A stretch of 15,580 bases of DNA from positions 1 through 15,580 of the forward strand of contig JAFGID010000118.1 of NCBI GenBank assembly GCA_016929735.1, in the 5' to 3' direction. The notes under the pieces are model-generated. The model did not search any database and was not told the origin of the DNA. It saw nothing but the letters and a program-made list of their open reading frames with translations. This document shows positions 7,076-13,183 of the stretch, piece after piece (within the stretch, counting starts at the first letter, position 1; the number at the start of each line of letters is the position of its first letter). This DNA is from Ignavibacteriales bacterium (GTDB lineage Bacteria > Bacteroidota > Ignavibacteria > Ignavibacteriales > Melioribacteraceae). Position numbers and translations under genes: made by a program.

Positions 7076-7117
7076 ATAAATTCTCATTTTTATATGGTTT
7101 TTTACATAAATTCTCAT
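7076..7117 (+). promoter_or_regulatory. Paired 12-bp direct repeats, candidate operator
   Basis: ATAAATTCTCAT occurs at 7076-7087 and again at 7106-7117, exactly 30 bp apart (about three helical turns, same face). Both lie just upstream of the predicted promoter of the AbrB-FliG gene. AbrB/MazE-type proteins commonly bind their own upstream region, so autoregulation is a reasonable inference. Confidence 0.45.
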
Positions 7118-7125
7118 AATAATTC

Positions 7126-7154
7126 TTGCATTAAGAGTAATTACAATGTATACT
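7126..7154 (+). promoter_or_regulatory. Promoter of the AbrB-FliG operon
   Basis: TTGCAT (7126-7131) and TATACT (7149-7154) are separated by 17 bases. The -10 box is good and the -35 box is weak. A second TATAAT at 7158-7163 is an alternative -10. Transcription would begin near 7161, with AGGAGAT at 7178-7184 serving the ATG at 7188. Confidence 0.5.
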
Positions 7155-7187
7155 AAATATAATTACTTAAATTGGATAGGAGATATT

Positions 7188-7601
7188 ATGAGAATACCAA
7201 TTATCGATATAGGAAATTCTAAAGGAATACGAATCCCTCAAGCTGTACTAAAGCAGGCTTTATTAGGTGACGAAGTGGAAATGGACGTTACAGATGGCAA
7301 AATTACTTTGCGTAGATCTCTCAATCCATCCATTGTTCCGGATTTTTCATCAATAGCTGATATGGATGATATTACCATACAGCGAATGCTGCGTAAAATA
7401 AACGGTACCGATCTGATTACAGCTTTGATTGATGCAGACAAATCCATAAAGGAAGCTGTTTACCGCAATTTGTCTGATCGAGTCAAAACATATTTAAAGG
7501 CCAAGGTCGATAAGCTGGAAAAGGGAGATGCACGAGATCTGATTATTGAGAGAAGTCGGAATATAATCAGCGAAGCATTTATGGAAGTCATGAAAGAGTA
7601 A
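7188..7601 (+). CDS. AbrB/MazE DNA-binding domain fused to FliG C-terminal-like domain
   Basis: This is a 137-aa protein. The ATG at 7188 is chosen because AGGAGAT lies 4 bases upstream and because MRIPIIDIGNSKGIRIPQ is the classic start of a MazE/AbrB swapped-hairpin domain (about residues 1-44). After a linker (45-56) the rest (57-137) reads like the helical middle/C-terminal domain of the flagellar switch protein FliG: DDITIQRMLRKINGTDLITA, an EAVYRNLSDRVKTYL stretch matching FliG's kffxNMSxRaxxmL, and a last helix like VEEAQxxIv. FliG proper is about 340 aa and has no DNA-binding domain. It heads an operon of four genes with short gaps. Role unknown: a regulator controlled through FliG-type contacts, or an antitoxin-like partner, are the plausible options. 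Confidence 0.8.
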   Translation: MRIPIIDIGNSKGIRIPQAVLKQALLGDEVEMDVTDGKITLRRSLNPSIVPDFSSIADMDDITIQRMLRKINGTDLITALIDADKSIKEAVYRNLSDRVKTYLKAKVDKLEKGDARDLIIERSRNIISEAFMEVMKE

Positions 7602-7635
7602 GTCTAATTATCGGGAAGAATATTAGGGAGAGTGT

Positions 7636-8022
7636 ATGCCAAGAATATTGATTGGAGAATTATTGCAGATCGTTATTTATATTACATTTGCTATATTTAT
7701 CAAAATATCCAAATTTAAAAAACCTTTATTCGTAGGCCTGGGATTTGTTGTTGCCGTTGCAGTACCTTCGATTCTTGTTGGTTTCGGTGTTCCGGGAATA
7801 CGTGGAGTAAATGAAATCGGGAACACTTCTTATGAAACCTTTCGCTCGTTGCCGGTAGCCAACGGCATTTGGGGAATTTTTCATCTAACATTGGCAGCGG
7901 CAATTTATTCCAAGATTCGTGATAATTTCCGGTTTGGATGGAATCTTGGTACATTGTTAATCGCGATTGGTTTTTGCCTCGTATTCATTCCGCTTTCGAT
8001 ACGGTATGGAATGAATTATTGA
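7636..8022 (+). CDS. Small membrane protein, four TM segments
   Basis: This is a 128-aa hydrophobic protein starting 34 bases after the AbrB-FliG gene. GGGAG lies a few bases before the ATG. Hydrophobic segments run at about residues 4-24, 30-50, 75-92 and 101-121, with a polar loop containing GIRGVNEIGNTSYETF between the second and third. There are no catalytic or transport motifs. It lies between two FliG-like genes, so a membrane partner or anchor for them is an obvious hypothesis but has no direct support. Family not recognised. Confidence 0.75.
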   Translation: MPRILIGELLQIVIYITFAIFIKISKFKKPLFVGLGFVVAVAVPSILVGFGVPGIRGVNEIGNTSYETFRSLPVANGIWGIFHLTLAAAIYSKIRDNFRFGWNLGTLLIAIGFCLVFIPLSIRYGMNY

Positions 8023-8043
8023 ACCCCATATAAGGAGGAATGT

Positions 8044-8304
8044 ATGGAAAATCTAAATCAATTGACAACCATGTCTGATAAAGAAATTCAGGATTGGCTG
8101 AGAAAAGTGAGTGCTTCGGTAGAAATCAACGTATTGCCGACCGCATTACTGGGCGTAAATGAAAAAATCAAAAGCTGTGTTTATAGAAATATGTCCATAA
8201 ACGCAAAGACGGCAGTGCAAAAATACGTCCAACAATTAAGCACTGCCAATATTGGAAAATCTGAAATTCTTGATTCTATTCTTAAGCTGGAAAATCTGAT
8301 CTGA
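8044..8304 (+). CDS. Stand-alone FliG-like mini-domain
   Basis: This is an 86-aa protein with a strong AGGAGG (8033-8038) before its ATG. From residue 10 it follows the same pattern as the C-terminal half of the AbrB fusion: MSDKEIQDWLRKV, then LPTALLGVNEKIKSCVYRN and MSINAKTAVQKYVQQL, then ILDSILKLENLI. The xYRNMS element corresponds to the conserved NMS of FliG. There is no DNA-binding part. It begins 21 bases after the membrane-protein gene and is followed by the ankyrin gene after 10 bases, so it is tightly in the operon. It may pair with the AbrB-FliG protein, or compete with FliG at the flagellar switch; both are inference. Confidence 0.75.
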   Translation: MENLNQLTTMSDKEIQDWLRKVSASVEINVLPTALLGVNEKIKSCVYRNMSINAKTAVQKYVQQLSTANIGKSEILDSILKLENLI

Positions 8305-8314
8305 GGGTTTGATC

Positions 8315-8674
8315 ATGGATATATTCAAGGCGATAAAAACAGGCGATACGGCTTCCGTGATCGGCTATATAGAAAACCGTGGTGATTTGAACGTCAGGGA
8401 TTTCTATAATATGACGCCCCTGATCGTAGCTGCCGATAAGGGCAGGACGAATATCGCAAAGCTGTTGATTAAAGCCGGTGCCGACTTGAACGCCCGGGAC
8501 AAGATAAATCAAACGGCTCTGCATCTGGCGGCAGGCAGGGATCATGCGGAAATAGTCAAGCTTCTGCTTGAGGCAAAGGCACGGCGGGATATTAGAGCGA
8601 TTAACGGACTGACGCCTTATCAATTCGCAGCAGAGAATGGAAAGAAAATGGCCGCTGCGCTTTTAAAAGCATGA
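8315..8674 (+). CDS. Ankyrin-repeat protein
   Basis: This is a 119-aa protein. The ATG at 8315 has GAGGG (8303-8307) 7 bases upstream; the in-frame TTG at 8309 is too close to it. An N-terminal capping helix pair (MDIFKAIKTGDTASVIGYI) is followed by three ankyrin repeats at about residues 26-58, 59-91 and 92-119. They carry the consensus elements TPLIVAADKG, ALHLAAGRDH and TPYQFAAENG, each followed by an xxLLxA-type second helix. Such short ankyrin proteins mediate protein binding and have no enzyme activity. It is the last gene of the AbrB-FliG operon, 10 bases after the FliG-like mini-domain, so its partner is probably one of these proteins. GC content appears higher than in the rest of the array. 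Confidence 0.88.
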   Translation: MDIFKAIKTGDTASVIGYIENRGDLNVRDFYNMTPLIVAADKGRTNIAKLLIKAGADLNARDKINQTALHLAAGRDHAEIVKLLLEAKARRDIRAINGLTPYQFAAENGKKMAAALLKA

Positions 8675-8775
8675 AATAATGCAAGTATTCTGATGCGAAT
8701 AGAATCTGGTACTATGAAATAGTTTTTTGATTAAAAAATAAGACGTATATATCATGAAGATTTTTTAAGGTATCG

Positions 8776-8803
8776 CCACAAGGTACATCCATGTACTTTG
8801 TGG
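8776..8803 (+). other. 12-bp hairpin with TCCA loop before attC6
   Basis: CCACAAGGTACA (8776-8787) and TGTACTTTGTGG (8792-8803) pair with a single G-T, around TCCA. It lies about 100 nt after the ankyrin stop and ends 28 nt before the R'' of attC6. There is no T-run after it. The rest of 8675-8831 holds nothing else recognisable. Confidence 0.65.
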
Positions 8804-8831
8804 GACTTATCTATAAGAAGCCGGGCACTAA

Positions 8832-8921
8832 ACTTAACAGAGTTTACAAGATCCCGCCTTCGGCTCCATCCAAATTGTCTTGCTGCGCATGTAAACTTCT
8901 TGTAAACTCCAAACGTTAGGC
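8832..8921 (+). repeat. attC6 (90 bp)
   Basis: R'' is ACTTAAC (8832-8838) and R' is GTTAGGC (8915-8921). The arms AGTTTACAAGA and TCTTGTAAACT pair perfectly over 11 bp, with a CCAAATTGTCTTGC centre. R'' differs by one base from the complement of the 7-mer at attC5 (GTTATGT). Confidence 0.9.
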
Positions 8922-8944
8922 GCAATAAGGAATTAGAAACTCAA

Positions 8945-9520
8945 ATGAAAAATGAAGAATCATACAAATACCCTATAAAAAATCACATTCATATCCTTGG
9001 TGCATCAGGTTCTGGGACTACAACTCTTGCAAGACAGCTAAGTAAAAAATTGTCCTATAAACATTTTGATTCTGATGATTTCTTCTGGAATATTAAATAC
9101 ACTGCGACTAATCCTCAAGATGTTCGGCTTAAAAATCTTGAAAATGAACTTACAAAGTATGATCAATGGATTTTATCCGGGGCTATTATTGATTGGGGAA
9201 ATCCTTTAGTTCCATTATTTGATTTGGTCATTTTTATTTCTGTTTCAAACGAAATTCGAATAAAACGATTACATGAAAGGGAGTACGAGCGCTATGGTGA
9301 AGCTATTACTCCTAAAGGAAATAAATACAAAGATTTTCTAGAATTTATGGACTGGGCTGATAAATATGAGACAGGAGGAATAGACGTTCGTAGCAGATAC
9401 CAACAGGAAATGTGGCTTAAAGATCTAAACTGTCCAATTTTGAAAATCAATGGAGATTTAGCAATAGACACAAATGTTAAAATTATTGTAGATAAAGTGT
9501 TGGGGCCTTCTACCCCCTAA
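8945..9520 (+). CDS. P-loop NTPase, adenylate-kinase-like
   Basis: This is a 191-aa soluble protein with Walker A GASGSGTTT at residues 19-27 directly after the first strand (IHILG). HFDSDDFFW (40-48) sits at the usual acceptor/DxD position. There is a second-strand hydrophobic segment, DLVIFISV (93-100), and an Arg-rich lid region, IKRLHEREYERYG (106-118). This is the layout of small nucleotide or small-molecule kinases (AAA_17/AAA_18, COG0563-like, including proteins annotated as topology-modulation FlaR); the substrate is unknown. It is the only gene of its cassette, about 23 bases after attC6, with a weak AAGGAA about 14 bases upstream. Confidence 0.8.
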   Translation: MKNEESYKYPIKNHIHILGASGSGTTTLARQLSKKLSYKHFDSDDFFWNIKYTATNPQDVRLKNLENELTKYDQWILSGAIIDWGNPLVPLFDLVIFISVSNEIRIKRLHEREYERYGEAITPKGNKYKDFLEFMDWADKYETGGIDVRSRYQQEMWLKDLNCPILKINGDLAIDTNVKIIVDKVLGPSTP

Positions 9521-9530
9521 TTCCTTACTG

Positions 9531-9677
9531 CCCTAACTTCGGTTTCCCGGTTTCGGCCATACGGTCTTCGCCAAAATTGAAGCTTTTATGGTAGAATATC
9601 ATGGGCGGTCGGTTTTACTCTTTTAGTAAAACCTCCCTAAGGGGCGCTTCAACTTCGGGAAACCTCGCTCGTTGTGT
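9531..9677 (+). repeat. attC7 (147 bp, long class)
   Basis: R'' is CCCTAAC (9531-9537), one base from the expected GCCTAAC. R' is GTTGTGT (9671-9677). The arms GGTTTCCCG (9541-9549) and CGGGAAACC pair perfectly. The centre has CCAAAATTGAAGC and a hairpin GGTTTTAC (9611-9618)/GTAAAACC (9626-9633), which covaries with the equivalent hairpin of attC2 and attC5. Confidence 0.88.
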
Positions 9678-9696
9678 ACAAATATAGGAAACAGAT

Positions 9697-10500
9697 ATGC
9701 AGTACGATTATCTAACATACTTGGATATTGAACAGATTAAATGTTTGCAACCGGACGGGTGGCCTGATATAACAGATGCATTTAGGTTTTACTGTGATAA
9801 TGACTATTGCAATCCTATTAAAGTATCGTTGGACGGAAAAATTGTTGGGATTGGGAATTCTATTATTTTTGAAAAAACAGCATGGTTAGCTCATATCATT
9901 GTAAGTAATGATTTTAGAAATCAAGGAATTGGATACAAGATAGTAGATTATCTACAAAATGATATTAAAGTAAAAGGGGTTGAAACTTCATTGTTGATTG
10001 CAACAGAGCTTGGAGAGCCAGTTTATAAGAAAGCTGGTTTTCGAAAAGTTTCAGATTATCGATATTTCAAAAAAGAGAATGATTTGATTAAAAAAGAATT
10101 CTTTAAAAATATACAGCCATATAAAGAGGCCTTTTATATGGATTTAATTAAGCTTGATAACTATGTTTCGGGTGAAAATAGGGAGAATTTATTGAAAAAT
10201 TATTTGAATAAATCATTCGTGTTTTATGCCAACAATATGATTCAAGGATTATTTATCCCAAATTTAGGCGAAGGTCCTATTTTTGCTTTGACAACCGATG
10301 CAGGAAAAGAGTTAATGCGCTTTAAATATTCTTCAGTTGATAAGGCGACAATACCGAGTGAGAATCAGGCAGGAATAGAGTTTATAAAGGAATTGGGTTT
10401 TATAGAAACAAATACGGTTGGTAAAAGAATGATATTTGGGGAAGATATCGACTGGAAACCTGAAATGATTTATAATAGAATTGGAGGGAATTTTGGTTAA
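9697..10500 (+). CDS. GNAT-family N-acetyltransferase
   Basis: This is a 267-aa protein with TAGGAAA about 5-10 bases before the ATG. The N-terminal half is a GNAT fold: strand 4 HIIVS (66-70), the acetyl-CoA pyrophosphate loop RNQGIG (74-79) followed by a helix, and the late motif ELGEPVYKKAGFRKVSDYRY (104-123). Residues 130-267 form an extra C-terminal part with a second hydrophobic core (IQGLFIPNLGEGPIF, then a helix with GIEFIKELGF), which resembles the two-domain YitH-like acetyltransferases. It transfers acetyl from acetyl-CoA to an amine; the acceptor is unknown. It is the sole gene of its cassette. The R'' box at the far end is mutated (see attC8). Confidence 0.87.
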   Translation: MQYDYLTYLDIEQIKCLQPDGWPDITDAFRFYCDNDYCNPIKVSLDGKIVGIGNSIIFEKTAWLAHIIVSNDFRNQGIGYKIVDYLQNDIKVKGVETSLLIATELGEPVYKKAGFRKVSDYRYFKKENDLIKKEFFKNIQPYKEAFYMDLIKLDNYVSGENRENLLKNYLNKSFVFYANNMIQGLFIPNLGEGPIFALTTDAGKELMRFKYSSVDKATIPSENQAGIEFIKELGFIETNTVGKRMIFGEDIDWKPEMIYNRIGGNFG

Positions 10501-10512
10501 TAATATCTGCAC

Positions 10513-10641
10513 ACACCACGCGGTATAAAACATTGGGGTTTAAGTGGTTATTCATGCATTCTGCCACGCATCAAGTTCGGTGTAACTTGATAGGAAAGTA
10601 GCTCCGCATTCCCCAACGATTTCATACCGTCAACGTTAGAT
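10513..10641 (+). repeat. attC8 (129 bp) with altered R'' box
   Basis: R' is GTTAGAT (10635-10641). The arms pair CGGTAT with ATACCG and TTGGGG with CCCCAA. The expected R'' for this cassette is ACACAAC, and ACACCAC is found at 10513-10519, so the usually invariant AAC has become CAC. A central hairpin ATCAAGTT (10570-10577)/AACTTGAT (10584-10591) is perfect. Confidence 0.75.
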
Positions 10642-10830
10642 GAAATCTCAGGATTGCAAGCAATTTCGTTACATAATCCATGGTTTTTTCTTGGCTTCTG
10701 TTTTTTTGCTTATTTCTATTACTTCCGTCTTGCATCTAGCAAAATAAGATATTTGAAATACTTAGGTTTATTGTCTATAGCAGGACCAGTTATGACGATT
10801 TTAGGTGTATTAAAAGTAATTCCGGTGTAG
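10642..10830 (+). pseudogene. N-terminally truncated copy of the cassette-1 membrane protein
   Basis: The frame ending at the TAG at 10828-10830 encodes LQAISLHNPWFFLGFCFFAY, then KIRYLKYLGLL and a hydrophobic end GVLKVIPV. It matches residues about 25-79 of the 79-aa protein at 144-383 (SLHNPLYLFGFCF, LKYLGLLSVAG, ILGVLGVILV). The homology begins within about 10 bases of the R' box of attC8, so the first third of the gene is missing, cut off at the cassette edge. The only possible start is TTG at 10654, with no Shine-Dalgarno. It is probably non-functional, though a 58-aa product cannot be excluded. Confidence 0.7.
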
Positions 10831-10853
10831 GATTGAATGTCCTTGGAGACTTC

Positions 10854-10939
10854 GTCTAACAGCGGAATATGAGGTTCCAGCCATTCGGCTTCAGCCCAAA
10901 TTGACTTCGTCAATTTCTCATATTCCGCAGACATTATAT
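10854..10939 (+). repeat. attC9 (86 bp) with G-to-A change in R'
   Basis: R'' is GTCTAAC (10854-10860), 6/7 to the complement of its cassette start GTTAGAT. The arms GCGGAATATGAG (10862-10873) and CTCATATTCCGC (10917-10928) pair perfectly over 12 bp. R' reads ATTATAT (10933-10939) instead of GTTATAT; the changed base is the G next to the crossover point. Confidence 0.85.
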
Positions 10940-10961
10940 GCTATTTTTTCTTGAGACATTA

Positions 10962-10990
10962 TAAAAAAAATTGCGCCATCCGTGGTGCAA
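10962..10990 (-). terminator. Minus-strand terminator-like hairpin (CATCCGTG core)
   Basis: TTGCGCCA (10971-10978) and TGGTGCAA (10983-10990) pair with one G-T around TCCG. Upstream on the + strand is A8, which becomes a U-run after the hairpin on the minus strand. So this would be an intrinsic terminator for antisense transcription. It starts 31 nt after attC9 and belongs to the attC-spaced hairpin set. Confidence 0.55.
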
Positions 10991-11014
10991 GAATTATAAG
11001 AGGATTTATAAGAA

Positions 11015-11719
11015 ATGTATGATATTCAATATTTATTGAAAAATTCAAATCTTCCTGGTCCTAGAGGAAATTTGAAATTGTTATATGATTTTTCAAAAAA
11101 TGCTAAAGAAGAAATTATTGAGAAATGTTTAGATTATATTAACCCTGATGTTAAAAACTCTCCTGAAGAATTTGTTGCTATGTGCGGAGTTCTGTCTTAT
11201 TCAATTAGAAATAAAAATAATGTAAAGGAAGTAATTCCATTTTTAAAGATTACAGCAAATCATGGTAGTTGGAGAATAAGAGAAGCTGTAGCAATGGCTA
11301 TTCAAGAGATTTTTAAAGTTAATATGAAAGAATCAATTCAAGAGTTGAAGGGATTATCTGGAGGAAGTGAATTAGAAAAGAGAGCTGTTGTGGCAGGGCT
11401 CTGTGAGCCGAAGCTCTTGAATGATAAAGATGTTAATAAAGATATTTTGAATATTCTATTAAACATAACAAAGTCATTCTCACACGATAATATACTTAAT
11501 AAAGAGGATGAGTCTCTGAGAAAAACTTTAGGATATGGATGGAGTGTTGTTGTAAGTAAAGAACAGGAAGAAGGAAAGAAAAGATTTGAAGAATTATTCA
11601 ATTTTAAAGGAAAGCATATTAACTGGATAATTAGAGAGAATCTTAAAAAAAGCAGGATGAAGAAGATGGATTCTGAATGGGTTGAAAAATGTCTGAAAAG
11701 AATTCAGGAAGAGTTTTGA
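11015..11719 (+). CDS. HEAT/ARM-like helical repeat protein (DNA alkylation repair-like?)
   Basis: This is a 234-aa soluble, nearly all-helical protein. AGAGGA lies about 10 bases before the ATG. Repeated helix pairs are visible, notably WRIREAVAMAIQEIF (about 87-101) and INWIIRENLKKSRMKKM (203-219). The W-x-R-E/R-x-A pattern is typical of HEAT-type repeats and of the AlkD family of DNA alkylation repair proteins. The length is close to AlkD (about 230-240 aa), but without alignment I cannot say whether the catalytic Asp/Trp set is present, so a plain HEAT-repeat binding protein is equally likely. It is the only gene of an intact cassette: start TTATAT and closing R'' ATATAAC match exactly. 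Confidence 0.7.
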   Translation: MYDIQYLLKNSNLPGPRGNLKLLYDFSKNAKEEIIEKCLDYINPDVKNSPEEFVAMCGVLSYSIRNKNNVKEVIPFLKITANHGSWRIREAVAMAIQEIFKVNMKESIQELKGLSGGSELEKRAVVAGLCEPKLLNDKDVNKDILNILLNITKSFSHDNILNKEDESLRKTLGYGWSVVVSKEQEEGKKRFEELFNFKGKHINWIIRENLKKSRMKKMDSEWVEKCLKRIQEEF

Positions 11720-11730
11720 AGAAAGCCTTC

Positions 11731-11742
11731 GCCATCCATGGC
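11731..11742 (+). other. CATCCATG-core hairpin after the HEAT gene
   Basis: GCCA and TGGC pair around TCCA, followed by a T-rich stretch (ATTTATTTTT). It lies 12 bases after the stop codon and ends 35 nt before R'' of attC10. It may act as a weak terminator. Confidence 0.45.
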
Positions 11743-11777
11743 TACGATTTATTTTTAAGGAGCCAAGAAAAAACAGC

Positions 11778-11890
11778 ATATAACAGGGGCTATGTGCTTC
11801 GTCGCTATACGCTCCTCGGGCTGCGCCATATACGGCTTCGCAAAATCTACTACTTTGTGGTAGACTTCATATATTGTCGGAACGTTTGGC
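11778..11890 (+). repeat. attC10 (113 bp, diverged left arm)
   Basis: R'' is ATATAAC (11778-11784), the exact complement of its cassette start. R' is GTTTGGC (11884-11890). The right half (CTTCGCAAAATCTA through CATATATTGTCGGAAC) is nearly the same as in attC12. The left arm TATGTG pairs with CATATA only through a wobble, and the rest is mismatched. Confidence 0.8.
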
Positions 11891-11965
11891 GTAATTTCAG
11901 AAAAAGCCAAAGGATGGTTAATCGCTTTGACTTAGAATTTGCAATCCGGTAGAGATGGGGGGAAA

Positions 11966-12724
11966 ATGATTCGAGGCATCTTTTTCGACTTATATGGGAC
12001 ACTTTATCTCTACGGAGATATGAAACAAGCCTGGTCTGTTTGGCTTGAGACATTCTATTCCTGTATGCGAGACATCGGCCTTTCAATTTCAAAAAACGAA
12101 TTCTCTAAAGAATGTGATCGATTCTTCGGAAGAGAGGAGCCTAAGAAACTGGACGATGAAATGTCACTGTTTGAGAATCGAATAATCGATTTTGTTGAAA
12201 ATTATCAACTGGCAACATCAAAGAATGGAATTAGAAAAATCGCTGAGATTGTTGTCAACAGTTGGCAAGATTTCATAGATATAGATCCAGATACCAAATT
12301 TGTACTTGAAACATTGAAGCGAAATTTTATTATTGGCCTAGTAAGTAACTTTGATCATCCTATCCATGTTCGTAAAAGTCTAAAAGAAAATCAGCTTGAG
12401 AGTCTATTTGATTCAATTGTTATTTCTGCAGAAGTTGGTGTGAAGAAGCCCGATCCAAAGATATTCAATAGAGCCTTCCATGAGACAAGGTTAGCACCAA
12501 ATGAAGTAATATACGTTGGCGATACAGCTGATGACATGACGGCTGCAGCGGCAGCAGGTATGAAGTCTGTTTTGATAAAGCGCAATATTCGAGGGACGGA
12601 CGAAGGTGCTTTGGATTTTTCAATAAGTACTAATAGTGATAAAGCCTTATTGAGGACTAATGCGCATACGATATCAGAATTAAAGGATATAATCCCACTC
12701 GTTAAAGAAATGAATATGATCTGA
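11966..12724 (+). CDS. HAD-superfamily hydrolase (haloacid dehalogenase-like)
   Basis: This is a 252-aa protein. The start at 11966 is chosen over 11939 because motif I begins a few residues later and a G-rich ATGGGGGGA lies just upstream. Motif I is FFDLYGTLY (nucleophile Asp8, Tyr at +2 as in the DxYGT subgroup), motif II is LVSNFD, motif III is KKPDPKIF and motif IV is GDTADDM. An inserted helical cap (about 16-110) makes it a subfamily I, YjjG/haloacid-dehalogenase-type enzyme. These remove phosphate from small metabolites, or more rarely halide. It is the only gene of a cassette whose boundary boxes match exactly (GTTTGGC and GCCAAAC). Confidence 0.9.
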   Translation: MIRGIFFDLYGTLYLYGDMKQAWSVWLETFYSCMRDIGLSISKNEFSKECDRFFGREEPKKLDDEMSLFENRIIDFVENYQLATSKNGIRKIAEIVVNSWQDFIDIDPDTKFVLETLKRNFIIGLVSNFDHPIHVRKSLKENQLESLFDSIVISAEVGVKKPDPKIFNRAFHETRLAPNEVIYVGDTADDMTAAAAAGMKSVLIKRNIRGTDEGALDFSISTNSDKALLRTNAHTISELKDIIPLVKEMNMI

Positions 12725-12742
12725 GTGAGAGCCTGTGCCAGG

Positions 12743-12775
12743 GAAGCACTAATAAAATAGTGCTTCAGAGAACCT
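12743..12775 (+). terminator. Candidate terminator after the HAD gene
   Basis: GAAGCACTA (12743-12751) and TAGTGCTTC (12758-12766) pair perfectly around ATAAAA. TTTT (12775-12778) follows after about 8 bases. The long gap to the T-run makes it a weak intrinsic terminator. A separate 12-bp perfect palindrome AGCATTAATGCT lies at 12791-12802. Confidence 0.5.
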
Positions 12776-12810
12776 TTTATTGGAAAAAGAAGCATTAATG
12801 CTGAAACTAC

Positions 12811-12850
12811 GCCAAACAGCTGTTGATTCGCTCCGGCGATTCACCCAAAT
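12811..12850 (+). repeat. Half attC (left half only)
   Basis: GCCAAAC (12811-12817) is the exact complement of the HAD cassette start GTTTGGC, so it is the true closing R'' box. It is followed by a left arm (CTGTTGATTCGC) and a typical centre (GATTCACCCAAATT). Beyond about 12850 the sequence is unrelated: no pairing right arm and no R' box with the right context follow. Confidence 0.75.
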
Positions 12851-12894
12851 TTCACTTTGGCTATGGCTCTTGCAGATATAAATCGAAAAGTGAT

Positions 12895-13032
12895 GTGATA
12901 CAGTCAAAGGCGATCGTTGCTTCTGATGAGGGAAAGGATTCTGGATGTTTTATTGTAGTCGGACGTTTTCCTGGCTTTCAAGATCACGACTCATTGCCGG
13001 AAGCAATAGAAAAAGTTCAGAAATGGGGGTAG
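12895..13032 (+). pseudogene. 5'-truncated gene remnant (HicB-like?)
   Basis: The frame to the TAG at 13030-13032 encodes SKAIVASDEGKDSGCFIVVG then RFPGFQDHDSLPEAIEKVQK. The DEG, GCFIVV, PGF and xSLPEAIEKVxKW pattern resembles the small alpha-beta fold of HicB-type antitoxins (DExGGYVVxxPDLPGCxxxGxTxEEAxxN), but the match is by eye. There is no ATG; GTG at 12895 is the first plausible start, without a Shine-Dalgarno. The open frame upstream runs straight into the half attC, so the 5' end was lost when the half attC was joined to this gene. It probably encodes nothing. Confidence 0.5.
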
Positions 13033-13060
13033 GATAAGGAAGGACGGGCTGCGGTCCATC

Positions 13061-13157
13061 GCGTAACAAACGGTTAAAGGCTGCGCCGGAGTACCGGCTT
13101 AGCCTTCGACACATTCGGCGTTTGCCGAACGTCGTTTGATCGTGGTTGACGTTATAG
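13061..13157 (+). repeat. attC11 (97 bp)
   Basis: R'' is GCGTAAC (13061-13067) and R' is GTTATAG (13151-13157). The arms ACGGTTAAA and TTTGATCGT pair with two G-T wobbles. The centre (CTTCGACACATTCGGC and on) resembles attC3. No 7-mer GTTACGC opening the matching cassette exists upstream, as expected if its start was deleted. Confidence 0.82.
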
Positions 13158-13183
13158 GAAATTAGCTTCAAAACTTTTTTAAT

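Noticed and set aside
7715..7954. Minus-strand open frames inside the FliG-like operon and elsewhere opposite to good genes.
   Set aside because: They are shadows of well-supported + strand genes, without Shine-Dalgarno sequences or protein-like composition.
12965..12971. CGGACGTTTTCC looks like a right arm plus R' box completing the half attC at 12811.
   Set aside because: The arm before it does not pair with the left arm at 12818, GTTTTCC has no partner at the next R'' (GCGTAAC), and the bases encode the conserved-looking segment VVGRFPGF.
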